Source: Aptenodytes patagonicus (taxonomy: Eukaryota > Chordata > Aves > Sphenisciformes > Spheniscidae). From it: 64,000 bases of DNA. Each line of letters begins with the position of its first letter. Position 1 is the first letter of the stretch. This document shows positions 25,270-39,900 of this stretch, in pieces. The position numbers were made by a program, and so were the translations under genes. Location of the stretch: positions 7,261,501-7,325,500 of the forward strand of contig NC_134963.1 of assembly GCF_965638725.1 (NCBI RefSeq). Direction: 5' to 3'. The notes under the pieces were generated by a model. The model was given only the letters and a program-made list of their open reading frames with translations, made no database searches and was not told where the DNA came from.

Positions 25270-28200
25270 AAGGGTGGGGAGAAGAGACAGCACATAGCTC
25301 TTAGCGGATGAATAACTTTACTGTCTGCTTCTTTTCTCCATTTTCCTTTTGTCCTGATGCCCAGAAATTTATCATTCCTTCTCTTTCTCTAAAGTACTGA
25401 ATATTTTAATTTTCATTGTGTTTGTGAAGCAACACATTGGAATCTGGCGTTATCCCAGTGCGAAAGTTTAAACAGCTGTAGCAGTAGCTCCAACACAATC
25501 ATCAACAATTTAATACCAATTTTCAAGGCTGAATCAAACAGCTCTGCTTCACTTCTTTACCTCTTATAAATAGGCAACAGAGCCCAGCCAGAGTTGGCCC
25601 ATAACTGCTGAATTCATCACAAAGCAAACCTCAGTCTGCAGTCTCACAGATCATTTAGTTTCTGCATGATGCTATTCAAACAAAAGGGTGATGAGAAAGC
25701 AGTTCCACTGCCGGAGACTGATTGCAATTTGTGTTTCATTTTGGCTTCATTCTTTGGCATTAATCCAGCATGGTAAAGCACAAAATGGTGTGATGCAGTC
25801 CCCCAAATAATAGGTTTCAACTAGATCAGCATTTAGCAATGTTTGTTAGAATTTCACTTCCTAAATGTTAAATAGAATCTCTTACCATGGCCATCAGATG
25901 TTGAAACAGATACTCGAATCCATGTACAGCCACCCTTCTTTCTCCCTGCAAAATTTGATAAAAGTTTTGCTGAATAAAGACTTCAGGATTTAAATATTAG
26001 ATTGTATTTAGAAGCGCAGAGCCAGCAAATGATTGCTTAAAAAAAAAATTGACCCTGCAGCCCCTAGCTATGGAAATAATCCTTAACACAAAAACTGCAA
26101 TTAGGGTAAAAACTAGAGTCAGACTAACTTTACAGAACACTTGCCCAAAATACCTGTTGGCTTGAGAGCTACAGTTGTGAACCTTTGTGCTTCTTTCTGG
26201 TATCACAGATTTGAGCTTTCTGTATGGATCTGATGCTAACATAGAATGTGTTTTCCTCCTAAGTGTATCATTTTCCATCATTTTCCTTCATTAATTTGAT
26301 TTTTTTGTCTCGCAGTTAATTTGTTACCATGTAGGTAGATTTCAAGAGTATGCAGTTCAATGCACAACATTAAAAGTTTTCATAAGCAATATGAGACTGA
26401 TGTATCTAGCACAGGGCACAGCAACTAGAAGTCGGCTTACTACTGAAGACAGAAACTAAGAGTTGCAGCTTTGCGCTGTTCTTGTAGAACTTGTAATAAA
26501 GTGCAAGTAGTAAATAACAGTGGTGAAATAATAGATGAAATATGGTTCAAATGTGTAAGTAGCTTTCTTTACTCCCTTGCAAGGCTAAGCTAAGAATGTT
26601 CTGTTACTAAAGCAAGAATTGAGAATGATGTCACATAGATCAAAAGCTTCTACCTATAAAGTGAATGTGCCATTTTTTCATGTAATTTCCTAGTGAACAG
26701 AACCATAGCTTCAAGATCAAAGTAATCTTGTAGGAAACAAGGGAGTTAGATATCCATCATTCAACCAGTATCAACCTTCAAACCATGAAAAAGTAGCTTT
26801 AGAGCAACTGTAACTTAAGTTCATCCCAATTAGAAATGGTTGACTTAGCTTCCGTGTACCAGTCTACACTTAGATGGAGATGTATGCAAACTGTGATAAC
26901 AATAACATCTAGTATGTTCACATCCAATTTGTAGCAACCGTTATAAATAAAAGATGCTGGTACTATAAATCACGGTACTATAAAGGTCCAAGTATGATTG
27001 AAAGCCAGAATATCTTTGATTCCAGCACTAGTGGCTCTCTTTTCTGAACTGCATGATCAGATCAGTCAACATATAATATATAGACATTTTCATAACTCTA
27101 CGAAAACAGGAATTGCTGGATGCTCCAGAGAAATTCAGGATGCTAACATAACTACTGGCATCCTGGCCACAAGTATAAGGCCTACTTTAGAATTAAAATT
27201 GTTCTCTTCAATAATGTGGGAACACCAATTGAAATTGCTTCTGCCTTTTTTCAGATTTGTGAAGGGTCTAGAATTATTGAAGCTTTCAGAATAGCTAAAA
27301 CATTGTTCTTTAAGAACTGCATTTAAGGATATCATGACTTAGGAGATCCGTTCTTATATTCAATCAGACATATCCACACAAGTATGAAGATTTTGAGTAC
27401 AGGATTTTTTTTTTCCTCTGAATGATCTCTTCAATATGTACAGCTGGCAATTCCTATACAGAACTGATGGTCATACCTCCTTCAGGAAAAGTAACTAATT
27501 GCCTTTTTTTTTTTTTAATCACAGAAGTGCCACTTCAAAAATCCCAGCACAGAAACTTGCACTATTATTTTCTGTAGTTGTTTCTGGTTTTGCAAAAACA
27601 CAACAGGATTCCCCCCTCCCCTTTTAACCCGAGTGGTACATTTTGCTCATCTATTTACAGCTATACTGATCCTAAAGAGATTTAGTGTCCTGAAGCCTCC
27701 TGCTTACTCTTATTATTTTTGGGTTTAAATTTATGTCACTAAAACTGGCAGCCTTTGACAGATAGGTTACACTAGATGAAAACCTGCTCTTTTTAGTCTT
27801 AATTATCATGTATGCAACAGTTCAAAAAAAAAAAACAACTGCAGACCTGGTAGTTACTGTCACAGCTTAGTGGATTGGAAGGCTGCAAGAAGTCTTTCCA
27901 TTCTTAATGTACTTAGTTTTGCTTCCCTAGGTCAGACGTAGTACCCAGCATCAGTACCAAAAAGCTCTGCAAGTCCATGTTCTTTGTTGGTATGCTACAT
28001 AAGACAAACTTTCATCCAACTTTACCTTATTTGTTCTACCCAACATGGGTAAAACAACAGAGAACAGTATTTAAACAGACAGTATTTAAATAATCCTTTC
28101 TGCATGTTTGTTTAAACAAAGTACTTAATTTAACAATAACGTTCATCTTGATTATGAGTGTTTCATTTCACGGATAACTGAGAAACCATAGTCTATTAAA

Positions 28201-31200
28201 AAAGATGGACTATGCAAATCATTCTGCCACTGATGTAAATACCAACAAAAGCTGAATTCTCACCTACAGAAAAGCAAAGCAGAAGGTTTTTTGTTCCTAT
28301 TGAGAGTGCTGAGTTCTAAAGAAAGGGTAAATAAACTTTAGTTAACTACAAGCAACAAAAGATTTGACGTAAGATTTTTTGCAACCGATATTTAGCTGTT
28401 ATCCAGTGACTCAATAAAAATTTAGGAAGTGTCCAATTGTCACACATTAATTACCATGTTATTAAATCCATCCTGTTTGTAAGCTTTTCCAAGGATCAAG
28501 ACCAATTCCTACCTCTGACTCATCCCCTCCCACCCCCCAAAATGTAAGCATGACTCTACAGCATATTCTTAGGAACAGCATCAGTCTTCAATGGCATTTA
28601 CTTACCAGAGGCAATACAGCCGTTCTACAAAATGAAGGTACTACGGAGTTCCATGGCAACTACCAATGCATTTGAAACACTTTAATTATATGTGAGCTTT
28701 TTCCTCCTCTACATTTTTTTTCCCCCCAGCTATCCTGCCTTACAGAGTTTGCAGTAAAAATAATTCTTCTTAGCAGCTAACACGTCTTTCAGATATCTTC
28801 TAGAACGTCAGCTCTCTTTTCATGACATTTTAAGCACTGTGAATTAGATTATAAAAATAAATGTGTTAGAAATTCAAATATTTTTGAGACAACTAGCCAC
28901 CTGACTGATACCCTGAATATTTTGCACAGATTAGATATTTTTAGATGTGCATAAGCATGTTTAAAATACCTTTGCTGTTCCAAATGCTGTAAACAAACAT
29001 GAGTACTATGCCAACAGGAATCTGTGGGAAAATTTGAGTGACGCCTGCTCACACTATACCCACCTCATTACAAATTTTATTACTCATTCATTTTAGTAAA
29101 CTCTAATCTAGGTTATTATGCCACACCCATCACCATGGGAATGTGACTTAAAAGTAACAGAAATACTTTGCTATTCAGCTTTTTCTCACACCTTGTAGTG
29201 TGATGTGATTGCAGTTTCAATATACAAAAACAATTTGAGTAGTTACACCTGACAGATTCAAGAAATTCAATAATTACAAGCATCTTCAGTGCAGCAACAA
29301 TATATAGCACATGATAAGAACAGTGAAGTATAGATAAATAGCTAAGAGATCAAGATGAATTCATTCCTAACCATGAGAGAAACAGCAGGGGTAACTCCCT
29401 GTCCCTAATTAACTGTATGTCTTACAGCAGAGGTAAATACAGTAGGAGTTTTACTCTTCGGTTCTGCTCGATCTTCTCGGAGCATTATCCATACTGATGA
29501 CCACCACCTCCATAGAAAGGACAATTTAAAAGATAAGATTTAAAAAGAACAATTTAAAAGATACCTCCAAGTGCCCAGTATTTTGTATGATTACCCTTAT
29601 TTCAAATCAGTTACTAGAAGTTAAACACCAAAATTATACAGTTCCTGCCACAGGCCATCCGCTTTTCTGAGATCAAAAACATATGCATTACAAAAATCTT
29701 ATTCTAAGAAAAAATAACTATTACAGGAACTTTTATAAGTTTTCTTTACAATTTGAAAGGCAAAAGAGTAACAAATGAAAGTATTCTATTCCCAGCTATG
29801 TTTTGCTTTACCAGTTAAGTAAAGAAATTTTTAGGCTAACAGGGGATAAGTTTTTTGTTTTAATATACAGGTTATACAGATCATTAGTGAAAAAGGGCTT
29901 GGATTTTGGCACCCTCAGACTTGAAACTAAACATCTACAGATGTTTAAGATGGATAGAATAAGAAAAAAAAGGAAGGGGAGTTTCTCAATATATGGTATA
30001 GGTGGTCTAAGTCTAATAGTTCATGCTCTAATTCATACCATATCCAGACAGCCCAAAGGCCCGGCAAGGCCTGGTAACTCAATGCTTTCCATTGACTAGC
30101 TCCAAGCAGCTCCCAGCTCAGCATTTTCTTAGTCCCCTGCTAGCAGTCTACTGAAATCAATAACCAACTCGTCATACAGATTTTAACTAACAGGAAAACA
30201 TTCATACCACCTATTTATTAATTATATTGATATCATTGCAAAAGAATGAGCACTGGTGTCACGTGATACTTGACTTACCCCCCAAAACCATATTCAAGAC
30301 AGACAGGGGTAATACCAAGACTAAAAGAAGCAAGTCTAAACATCTGCTAACAGTTTTGCAAAAGAAGCACAAAGGCAATACAAAAAATAATTCTGAGCAC
30401 CCAGACAACTCAGTATTTACAAAAGCCTACAGTCTTCCATTATGTTAAAAACCAAGATTGTTAAATGTGAACAATCCCAGTTGTGGGAATTTTAATTCAA
30501 GCGTGTATGCAAGTGTGACAGCATGGGCCGCATGCTTCCAATGGTAGCAGACTACAGGTGAAGGACAAAAACATTTGCTGACTTGAACAATTAGTCAGTC
30601 CAGTCACTTTGGACAAAAATTCCAGTGGATATAAAACGTGGACCCAAACACAGTCCATTCCTGCCCCAAGCCCCCCCAAATAATATTTGTTTTAGATAAC
30701 AGAAGACATCATCTTCCAAAAATGAGAAAGATCTGTATCTCCAAGTAGTTTGTGTGCAGCAAATACAAGAGTAGCCAAAGTGATAAAAAATGCTGAAGAA
30801 TTTAAAATTCAAAGCCTTATAAAATTAAGGATTTAACATATTTAAACTAGAATTTACCATTACATTAAAAGCCATATTGCTGAAATGACTTCACTTTACC
30901 CTTACTCTAATATCTTCAGTATAAATCTTGGACGCAATAAAGTTAACAGCTACTTTAGTGATAGGTCTGGGAATCTGTACAAACATTGAAGACTTATCTA
31001 CTCTGATCAGTTAGGTGGAAGGGTGATTTATTATGAATTTATTGTGAACACATAGAATGCTAAAGGGTACTAAGCATATAAAGATGATATTCCTCTTGCA
31101 GTTTCTGTAGGCAAGGCAGAAGTACACAAGTACTCCTGTAATGTTTAGGCTGTACATCCTACTAAAGAAGCAGCATTTTATAAGAGCTATTAAAAAAAGA

Positions 31201-32425
31201 TCTTCTAAGGTGTGGTGAGAGAACTGCATGTTTAAAATATGAGCACCTCAACACACCCAAAAGGTGTGTACACTTGAAATCATTACCTCATGCCCTGCAT
31301 CACACCGTCATCCACATGTGAATGATGCAGCACACAGCACATAATGGCTTGTGTAAACTGTCATTACTAGCTTTTAACTCCATGGGAGGAGGAGACATAG
31401 AGAAAGCACAAGATCTCTATATGCTTCCAAATACAGATTTCTTTGTAAAGTGTATAGAAGCTGGAAGCAACATTATTATTTCATTATCCATTCCTGTTAC
31501 AGAAAGTAATACTATTTCTCCTATAAAAGATAAAAAAAAAAAGCCTTTCATTTTAGCACATACGATGAACATTTACCTCGACCACTGCTTTCCAAATGCA
31601 ACCAGATAAACTGAACTGGTATATGCTGCAAAAATTTTTTTCAGCCTCTCGGAAGACAAGCAGTTCATGTATAAAGACACATTGGTTCTCTCTTCCTGTA
31701 AAGTTTAGAGAAAAAAAAGGAAATAAATATAAAGACTTTAACTACAAAAAGCCTGGAGTTCTCTTAAGCATTCAAATGCAGAGTGTACTAATACCATGTA
31801 CTATAAGGATCTTCGGGGAAATACGTACTATCTGCAAAGCCGAGAATTTGAAAGAGTAAGTTCAGTCTCTGAGGTTATCTTATCAAACACACCTTTGAAC
31901 ATCACCCCTTCACAAGTCTTTTCTTAGATACTTTGTTTTACTATGCATCTCACTTGGCTAGGAAGACTTTTTTCCTGCATTTATGTAAGGACAAATGCTT
32001 TACAGCACCAATGAATACTGCTAAGTCAATCTAGTACTCCCTCTGCTGGCAATGCAAATAACGTACAGTCATTTCACCCACAGGTCCCCCTGAAGACAAT
32101 TAAAAGAAGGGAAAAAAGTGTTAGAACAATTAATCAGCAGAATTAATTAATTAAAGCACTTTTAAGCTTTCAGAAGTGGGAAATTCTTCAGATTATGAAA
32201 ATTAAATGGTATGGCAAGGTTCTATTTAAGTAGCTAAAATAATTTTAACAGCTTCTTGATTATGAAAACCTGAACGCAATAGTTGTGACCCTTCCTAAAG
32301 TATTTAACTTTATTCATCCCCATTTTAATCAGCTTCTTTTTCTAATTATCTTCAGCAGCTAATTTTCAAAAATCAGCAGTTTGATGGTTTAGGACTCATT
32401 AAAAAAATCTTTATATAAAAGCTCA
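25270..32425. other. Intergenic region between CLIP1 and ZCCHC8, no gene seen
   Basis: About 7 kb of AT-rich DNA between the CLIP1 promoter island and the ZCCHC8 polyadenylation region. No exon-like frame with recognised homology was found on either strand. Local features are an imperfect direct repeat of acaatttaaaagat near 29521-29565, T-runs near 27400-27520 and an A-run near 27825. No CR1 or LTR ends were recognised here. Confidence 0.55.
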
Positions 32426-32431
32426 TTTATT
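32426..32431 (-). terminator. ZCCHC8: Polyadenylation signal AATAAA, probable ZCCHC8 3' end
   Basis: AATAAA on the minus strand, 677 bases past the ZCCHC8 stop codon. Cleavage would fall at about 32405-32415. Another canonical hexamer lies nearby (tttatt on the plus strand near 32308), so the main site is not certain. Confidence 0.5.
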
Positions 32432-33107
32432 AAACCTCTGTACACAACAATGAACATGTATGTACAGCAAGTTTACATGAAGGATGATGTTACAAAAGAT
32501 ACAGTGGTAATTAAAACTGACCCACATAAATAATTTATAAAAATATTTGAAATGGTGAAGATAATGCTGGTAATCCCTGATTATTTTCATCCAATTGCCA
32601 GGATTTTGATGTGGGAAATCTTAATGTTAGACCTTTTTAAAAACATTCTGAATATATTAAACTTATCTACAGGATAATTAGCAAAATGCATAAAGTATAG
32701 ATTATTGTACAAAGGACAGATATTAAAAAAAATCACGAATCCACCTGAAACTCAAGGACAATATAAATCTTAGCCAAAGTAATGAACAGCAAACCACAAA
32801 CTCCTCTTTTTAGAGTTTCATGTATTGGCAAGTAAATCGTTCTTAACAAATCAACAGTCCTGTTATTCCTTAGCAGAAGGATGCAATTTGGCAAAATTCT
32901 TCTGCATTTTCTGGCCGCATTGGTGGTCCTGGTCAATACGGAAGCCCTGCACTGACTTCAGTCCCACGGAAGAACGGGGCAGAGCTGTATTCGTCAAGAT
33001 TTTCTCCTTCCCACAAAAGGATGAGGAAGGCTATCCGAGTTTGTAAAACCGGAGAAGGAGAGAGAAGGAAGCAGGGATTTGGACATAACGAAACAAAGGA
33101 AGACTAG

Positions 33108-33922
33108 TTAAGATGACGTCTTTTTCTTTTGCTGGTTTCTTGGGGAATTTTTTAACACGCTTCTTATTCGTAGATAAACACCTGTTGATTCTGCCATATT
33201 TTCAAATTCAAATGGTGTTATGCCTGCAGCAAACTTGCTCATATCAGGAACAAGACTGGAGTTTTTTGCAGATGATTCAATGCTTGTGACCACTTTATTA
33301 CCACCTGTATTTTCTCCATCATTAACCTCACGGTTGGGAGCAGGCATGGTGTTATCCAGCAAGCCTTCAGAATCTGTATTACCAGGATTTTCCTTTAAGT
33401 TAAGCAAACTATCTCCTGGATTAGGACTAGTTATAGAACATTCATTTTCTGGTATCTGTTCACTGATGTCGGAAAACCTAGTTTCCACTGTAATCACCTT
33501 ATCAGATGATCTTACTTCTGCAACAAGATCTACTTCGTTCCTAGATGGTGATGATGTAACAGAATTTCCAGTTAAAGGTGTATCAACAGGAATATCAGAG
33601 TCACTGTTTGTGCTTTCTGCCTGCTCTAGCGCTGCCCAGATTAATCGCTGCTGTTCCTCTAGCTCTTCCAAAGTCAGAGTATCCTCATCCATGACTGAGT
33701 CCACTATTTTTGGCTGAGGAACATCACTGGAAGGATTCAATGGTGGAGTAGTCCTAGGAAGGGGAGAGTGGGTGGGTGTTGAAGGTTGAGTTGGTGTAAG
33801 ATTTAGCGGAGGTGTTCCTCGTGGTAAAGGGGGAGGAGTTGACATTGATGGACGTCCAGGCGGCAGCGGAGGTTGGAACTGAAAACTTTTAGGAGTTTGA
33901 GATCTTTGTGACACTTCCAGAT
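33108..33922 (-). CDS. ZCCHC8: ZCCHC8 exon 14 (last coding exon)
   Basis: Residues 440-710 and stop. Carries Pro-rich repeats (FQFQPPLPP, PPLPRGTPP), the LTLEELEEQQRLIWAALEQA helix and the conserved C-terminus DMSKFAAGITPFEFENMAES to the end. Acceptor TTTCTAG. The middle acidic section is the least conserved with mammals. Confidence 0.95.
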
Positions 33923-36900
33923 CTAGAAACAGATTGAAAGACATCTATTAGAATCTGAAATCTGAGTAGGACAAGATTCAAAGCACCAATGCTCTGATTA
34001 ACTAGCAGACTTATGTGTTCTCATTCTTGGTTTTCAGCTGAGATAGAACAAACTTTTTGAATATTTTAATATCCACTGAAACTATGTTTTTGGAGATTTT
34101 AACTCTGCTAGCCATTCAAGGGGGGGGAAAAGAAAAAAGATACAATACTCTTGAATGTATTGAGAACAAACCTATTCCACACTGAGACACACTGAAGGAT
34201 TTCCTCATAGGAAATCCAAAATGAAAGCCAGAAGTTCCTCCATCTATTCTAACGTTTAAACAACACTGTTAAGTCCTCCTGTGAGTTTGACTCATGTTTA
34301 AGTTGTGAGCTTCTAACTTCCTACATTATTTCATCCAAATATTTAAGGATTTGGAGGTCTTCATAACATAAGTTTCTTTAGGATACACCTGAAGTAAAGA
34401 GATCGGAATTTGTAACCTAACATTCCAATTGCTCTGAGCACACTTGAAACCTCCTGCTTGGTATCGGCAGATATGACAATTGCAGCAACAAAGAATGCTT
34501 ATTGTAGAGAGGGCTAGCATATGTTAGCAGTTACATTAATTACCACCATAACAAATACTAACACATTGGTTTCTCTTTATGAACACTGCCATTTCAATTC
34601 AGAGCAAATTATTTTGAAAATAAAAATTGAAACTAGGAAAAAAAATTGCAAAATAACTATACCAGAATCTAGGTCCATGTCAGCTGCTGGTACCTCCAAA
34701 TTGTCTTCTTTTGGTCGTTTTGAACGATGAGAGCTTGACTGAGATGCAGCCCTTTTATTGCTAGATTTTGGACTTGGCTGAAGAGAAATCATCCAGGAAA
34801 ACAAAAGAAATTAGTATTAAATTGTACAAGGTAACATTTCCAGCTATAAGAACATATTTAAAGCAATTTCATAACTATACAATCATTTGGGAACCCAGTG
34901 TGTAAACTAGACATTGAAGTTTGAGAGATTTAACGCAACTGAACAGAACTGTAGTCTTGTTCAGGTTTAAGTGGCAAAAGAAAAGACTGTCTACATTCCT
35001 AACACAGGATTAGGACCAAGTTTCCACCTGGACACCTACATTTTATGAGACCATCACAATGCAAGTATTGCACATCCCTTCCTGGCAGGCTTAGAATTTA
35101 CCGTTTAATTCCATATAGTGTACACTTTGGGACTAAGAGCAGAGCATACACCTTCCACCCTTAAGTGGAAGTATTCTGCAGTAGATAACACTAGGCTAAA
35201 ATCACATTAGAGAAGACCCGAGAATGATACAGGACAGGACTACCATGAGTTTTCTCAAGTCACTATAAGATTACTGTAAATCATGACTATGGCAAGTAAG
35301 CTTTTCACTTATTTGGGAAGTCTGGAACTAAGACTGGTTTTAGGCTGTAAAAGTTTATAGTAACCTTTTTCACAACTGTTTATAAAATATTGCACAATTG
35401 GGATCTGCTTATATTAATTGAAATAATGGAACTTGTTCTAAACATGAAGCTCCTTTTTGTTAGAACAGATAAAGCCAAGCATCAGCATTTCACACCTGGT
35501 AGTGTCAACAAGAAAGTCTATCCCCTTGTGCAAAAAAGAAGCTTTAAACAAGAGATCATCATTGGCTACAATAACTACATGACTTTTTTTTTTGTGAATA
35601 ACAATGACATATATTTACCGCATGAAAATTAGAAAGGTAGTTGGCAAAAACATCTTTCTGTTGAGATGGCTGCATGGGGATAGAACCAAATATCTGCCAT
35701 TCCTACAGAAAAAAAAAAAAAAAAAGAGAAATAACATTGCATATGGTTGGCTAATAACAGGACAGTAAAACTTAAGAGAAACACTGAGAGATTAACAAGT
35801 CAAGATGAATTCAAGTTCTCATCAAAAGCCTCATTTATCAGAGTAAATAGATCTTTTGTAGGAACTTCTGGCAAACCAAAGTACTCTTACCTGTGAACAC
35901 AAACAACTGATGCAATGCACTATGACTGGGTTGTAGGAATAATAATTTAAAAAAAAATCATCACCTTTACAAAACATCGTTAACCATTTCATAGCAACTA
36001 CTCTTCAACATTTGTAACACAACTACAAACTTCCCCTCAAAATAACTGTTCAGATGAAAAAAGGTTTACTTTGAAAACTGTTAATTTAGTGAAAACTGAA
36101 AAAAACTTGAGGACAGAACTTTGGCTAAGAATACTGAATGAAAAAACACATTTGGAGGCCACTAAATGGGCAAACGTAAAGCTGCAAAAAAGAATGTACA
36201 AGTGCTTCTTTTTAATGCACAGGCACTAACATCAGTGATGAAGTTCACTGCTAGCAACAGGTTAAAATGCTTTTGAAAATAAAAGTTCAGCAGCAGCAGC
36301 CGCAGGAGATTCTTTGTGCGCTCTATGCTTAAGAGGGCATCCACTATGCGGGTCTTTGGATATGACTCGTTTTGTTCTAGCAGTTACAAAGCTTCCCAGA
36401 GATTGCACACTGGTCTGATGTAGTTTTCTATAGTTGAAATTATATTTATTTATGTAGGAACAGGCATTTGTGTGTAAAGTTTTGGTTTAAAAAAAATAAA
36501 AATTTGAACTATCCTTCTAGGCTCCTGGCGGTCTCATAATGGAAATAATCACCACAGAAGCACTGTCAGACCCTACCCACAAGATCTGTGACAGGTATCA
36601 GGTAGATGGATGTCATGTCAATTACCTCAACAGCCTCCAGCCCCAAACCAGGTGCTTAAAAATAGCAAAAATAGCTTAAAAAGAGCCTGTTGAAAGAAAA
36701 TTGTGAGATGCACTGATAAACTTGGCTAAAAGCAATTAATGTTACTCAGCATGTTGTTTAGAAGGCAGAGGACAGCCACTTACATCTGGGATCCCACTTG
36801 GAGTGGATATATTAAAGCCTGGATAGTTTATCAACTTAGAGACATCATAAGTGATGCGTTTTGGTTGATGAGATCCTTCATCTTCTGTTCCACCATCATC

Positions 36901-39900
36901 TATAACAAAATATAATTATTATTGATGCTAATTAAGAACATTACTGAAAAAATCCACAGGATTTAAGAACAGGATTTTGGAATATGTGTGTTGATAGAAG
37001 GCTTTGTGATCCACAAAGGCAGTAACAGTGACCAAATCTAACAGATACATGCTCGAAGCTTCCCCAGAAACCTAATTGGGTATTCATAATAATACCACTC
37101 TTTATGTACCATTACTAGCCTCAGAATTTGGCATCAGGACTGTTCTCTGAGATGCAGCATAAATGTTGGTCATTAGTAAAAAGCTGGTAAATTACTTGAT
37201 AAGTTGGGGTTCAAGAAATGTATTCTTTGCTTGCTGGTGGTCTTCTTATTCTTATTATATAAGAGTAAGTTATTGAACTTTAGAAAGTATTATGGTTTCT
37301 TTCACAAAACATGAGAAGCTTATTAAAAAAAGGAAGGGGAAATTTGACAATAGGCTATTTGCAAGTCTTGCACAATTTCACAAGGAACTCCATGTTCTAT
37401 TATCAAGGGTTGATTAGAGTGGAATCACACTGACAAAGAGTCTTCAACTATGCAATCCAATCATTATAGAAGTTGTTTCATTGTCACATCATAGCTAGAT
37501 GAAAGGGGAGTATTTTTACATGACTTTAGAAAAAAAACCACCTTGATTTACAACTTTCTCACTCCTCCATGAGGAAGATGAAGGTTTACAAACTAAGTAC
37601 TTCATTGTCTCCTGAATAGGGTGCAGGCAGTAAATAGCCTGCATACTGAAAATTGCATTCCTGCAGCACATTCCTTACCTTTTCCATCATAAAGCGCAAG
37701 TCCTGAGTGCTCCATTTCAGCCTCCTTGAGCCAACCTGGAGGATAACCCAGCTGACGCATGCGATATATAAATGGAGGAAGACTTTTATCTGTGACACCA
37801 AGTGCATCTTGAAGTTCCCCACTAAGTTAAGAAAATAAACAGAAAACAAAGTCCTCCAGTAAAATCCATAATTGAGTTCTGACAAAAGGAAGTTATGAAC
37901 ATTTTGTTGAATTTTAAACTAACCAGTTAAAACAACTTAGTTTTAGCTCAAACTATGTTGCATGTCAATTCCAGATACAACAATTTTAGGTCAAAACCAG
38001 CTCTGATGTTAAAGATAACTTTTAACACTTTCATTTCTCCATACAAGCATATGTATGCTTAAACAGTTTATGAGAATTAATTCTACACTGAGAACAACTT
38101 ACTCGACTTGTTACTTCTGATTCATGGCCTTAACTGTAGCTATCACAACGGGAAGGGTGGAACTTAATGCAACAGTAAATTTACCAATGATTTCTTTGGA
38201 GACTGCTACAGCCATACTATGATTTTTTTTAATACATTTTGAATAGAGAGAAAAAGAGGAAGGACACTCAAAGCTCAAAATTTTCAGAATCTTGCATGCA
38301 TTTTTAGTTTATTAGGAAAATAATATATTTGCAATTTGAGTAGCCAAAGAGTAAAATTTGTCTCCCTACATTAGGGAGACAAGTGCCATGGGAAAGGGTA
38401 GGACTATTAAGCTAGCAATGAGTTTTCATTTGAAAAATATCTGTGCAATTTATTAAACAAAATTTTATTTAGCAAACAAATTCGAACATAATACACCCAT
38501 AGTTAAGAGTAGCAGATGGACTTATAGAACTCTGGAAAGTAACATCTGGCACTCCAAAGGTAGAAAAAGTATTCCAGAAAAGCAGTGCAACAGCTAATGG
38601 AAGGAAAAGAGATACCTAATTACTCCTGGTTTAAATTTTCCAAACCTCTCTTCTACTTCTTCTGCATGATAACGCTGCTGAAAATTCTGATTGCTCGCTT
38701 CACCACAAGCTTCCATAAACTCCTTTCTCTTCTCACTTATACGAGCTGCATTTCGTGGCTTAAAGATAATACAATTGGGAAGTTTAGATTCGGGCAATTT
38801 ACAATTTATGCACTCCTTCACCCAACATAAAACTGGTACTCCTTGCCCTCAGCATGCTTAATTGTTTATCACATGGCCGTGTGATACAACTACAGTTGTA
38901 ATGAAAACTACATAGCAAAAAACCAAGAGTATTTGCATTGGATCTAGCGGAGCTCTAAAACAGGACGAAAGAGTGTTAAAACTGAAAAATGTCCTTCCAT
39001 AAATTAAAGGAGACATTCAAACCATTATGCTACAAAATTAATTTATGGTCTGATTTAGTATGTTAGAATTTGTAAGTATGAACAGTATAATCTAATCAAC
39101 AGAGATGAATAACCATTTGTACATCCTGACCCCAATACATCTAATTTTTTTTTTTTTTTTAAATGGCGCAGTTACACTGAAACATTTCTTGGAGAGCAGC
39201 AGCCTTTTGAATACTGATGTAGACTTTACCTTTGGACAGTCTTTCATTTGATGGTCTTCAGAACCACAATTGAAACAATGCGATTTTGGCCTGCTTAAAA
39301 AATGCACAAGAAATTAAGCCTGAAAATAATTTTGCAATGTTAAATGCACTTAATTATTTTAAATCTTGTTAGATTTTTAGTTTTAGACTTAGAAAGAAAA
39401 AAATGTAAGCATTGCTTGCTGATTTCATATGCTGTCTTCTGCTTCTCTTAAACTGACTGTTTAATTAATCAATCTTCAAAAGAGAGTAACAGAACATTGT
39501 TTATTTCACAGTCCTAAGGAGAACACAAGAAATGAGAAAAACACGGGCACAGCACTGGGGGGGGTGGGGGGTGAATACATGACAGCATGTGGAAAGGAAA
39601 GAAATAAAGAGGAGAACTAAAATTACAGCGGAAAAGTAGTACTTCCAGGCAGAAATGGAGCTTTTATATCCCATATAATAGAGATCTATTCCTTTAAGAG
39701 GGAATAGAATAGCCATAGAATAATTCAGGCTGGATCTCAGGAAACCTCTAATCCAGTCCCTTAATCAAAGCTGGGTCAGCTATGAGATCAGACCAGGTTG
39801 CTCAGGGCTTTATCCAGTTGGGTCTTGAAAATCTCTCAGGATGGAGACTGCATAACCTCTCTAGGTAACCTGATCCAATAGTTTACTGTCCTAAAGGTGG

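Noticed and set aside
24212-25295. Several overlapping ORFs of 200-334 codons on both strands
   Set aside because: They arise from stop-poor GC-rich CpG-island sequence, are low-complexity Pro/Arg/Ala, occur in all frames and resemble no protein family.
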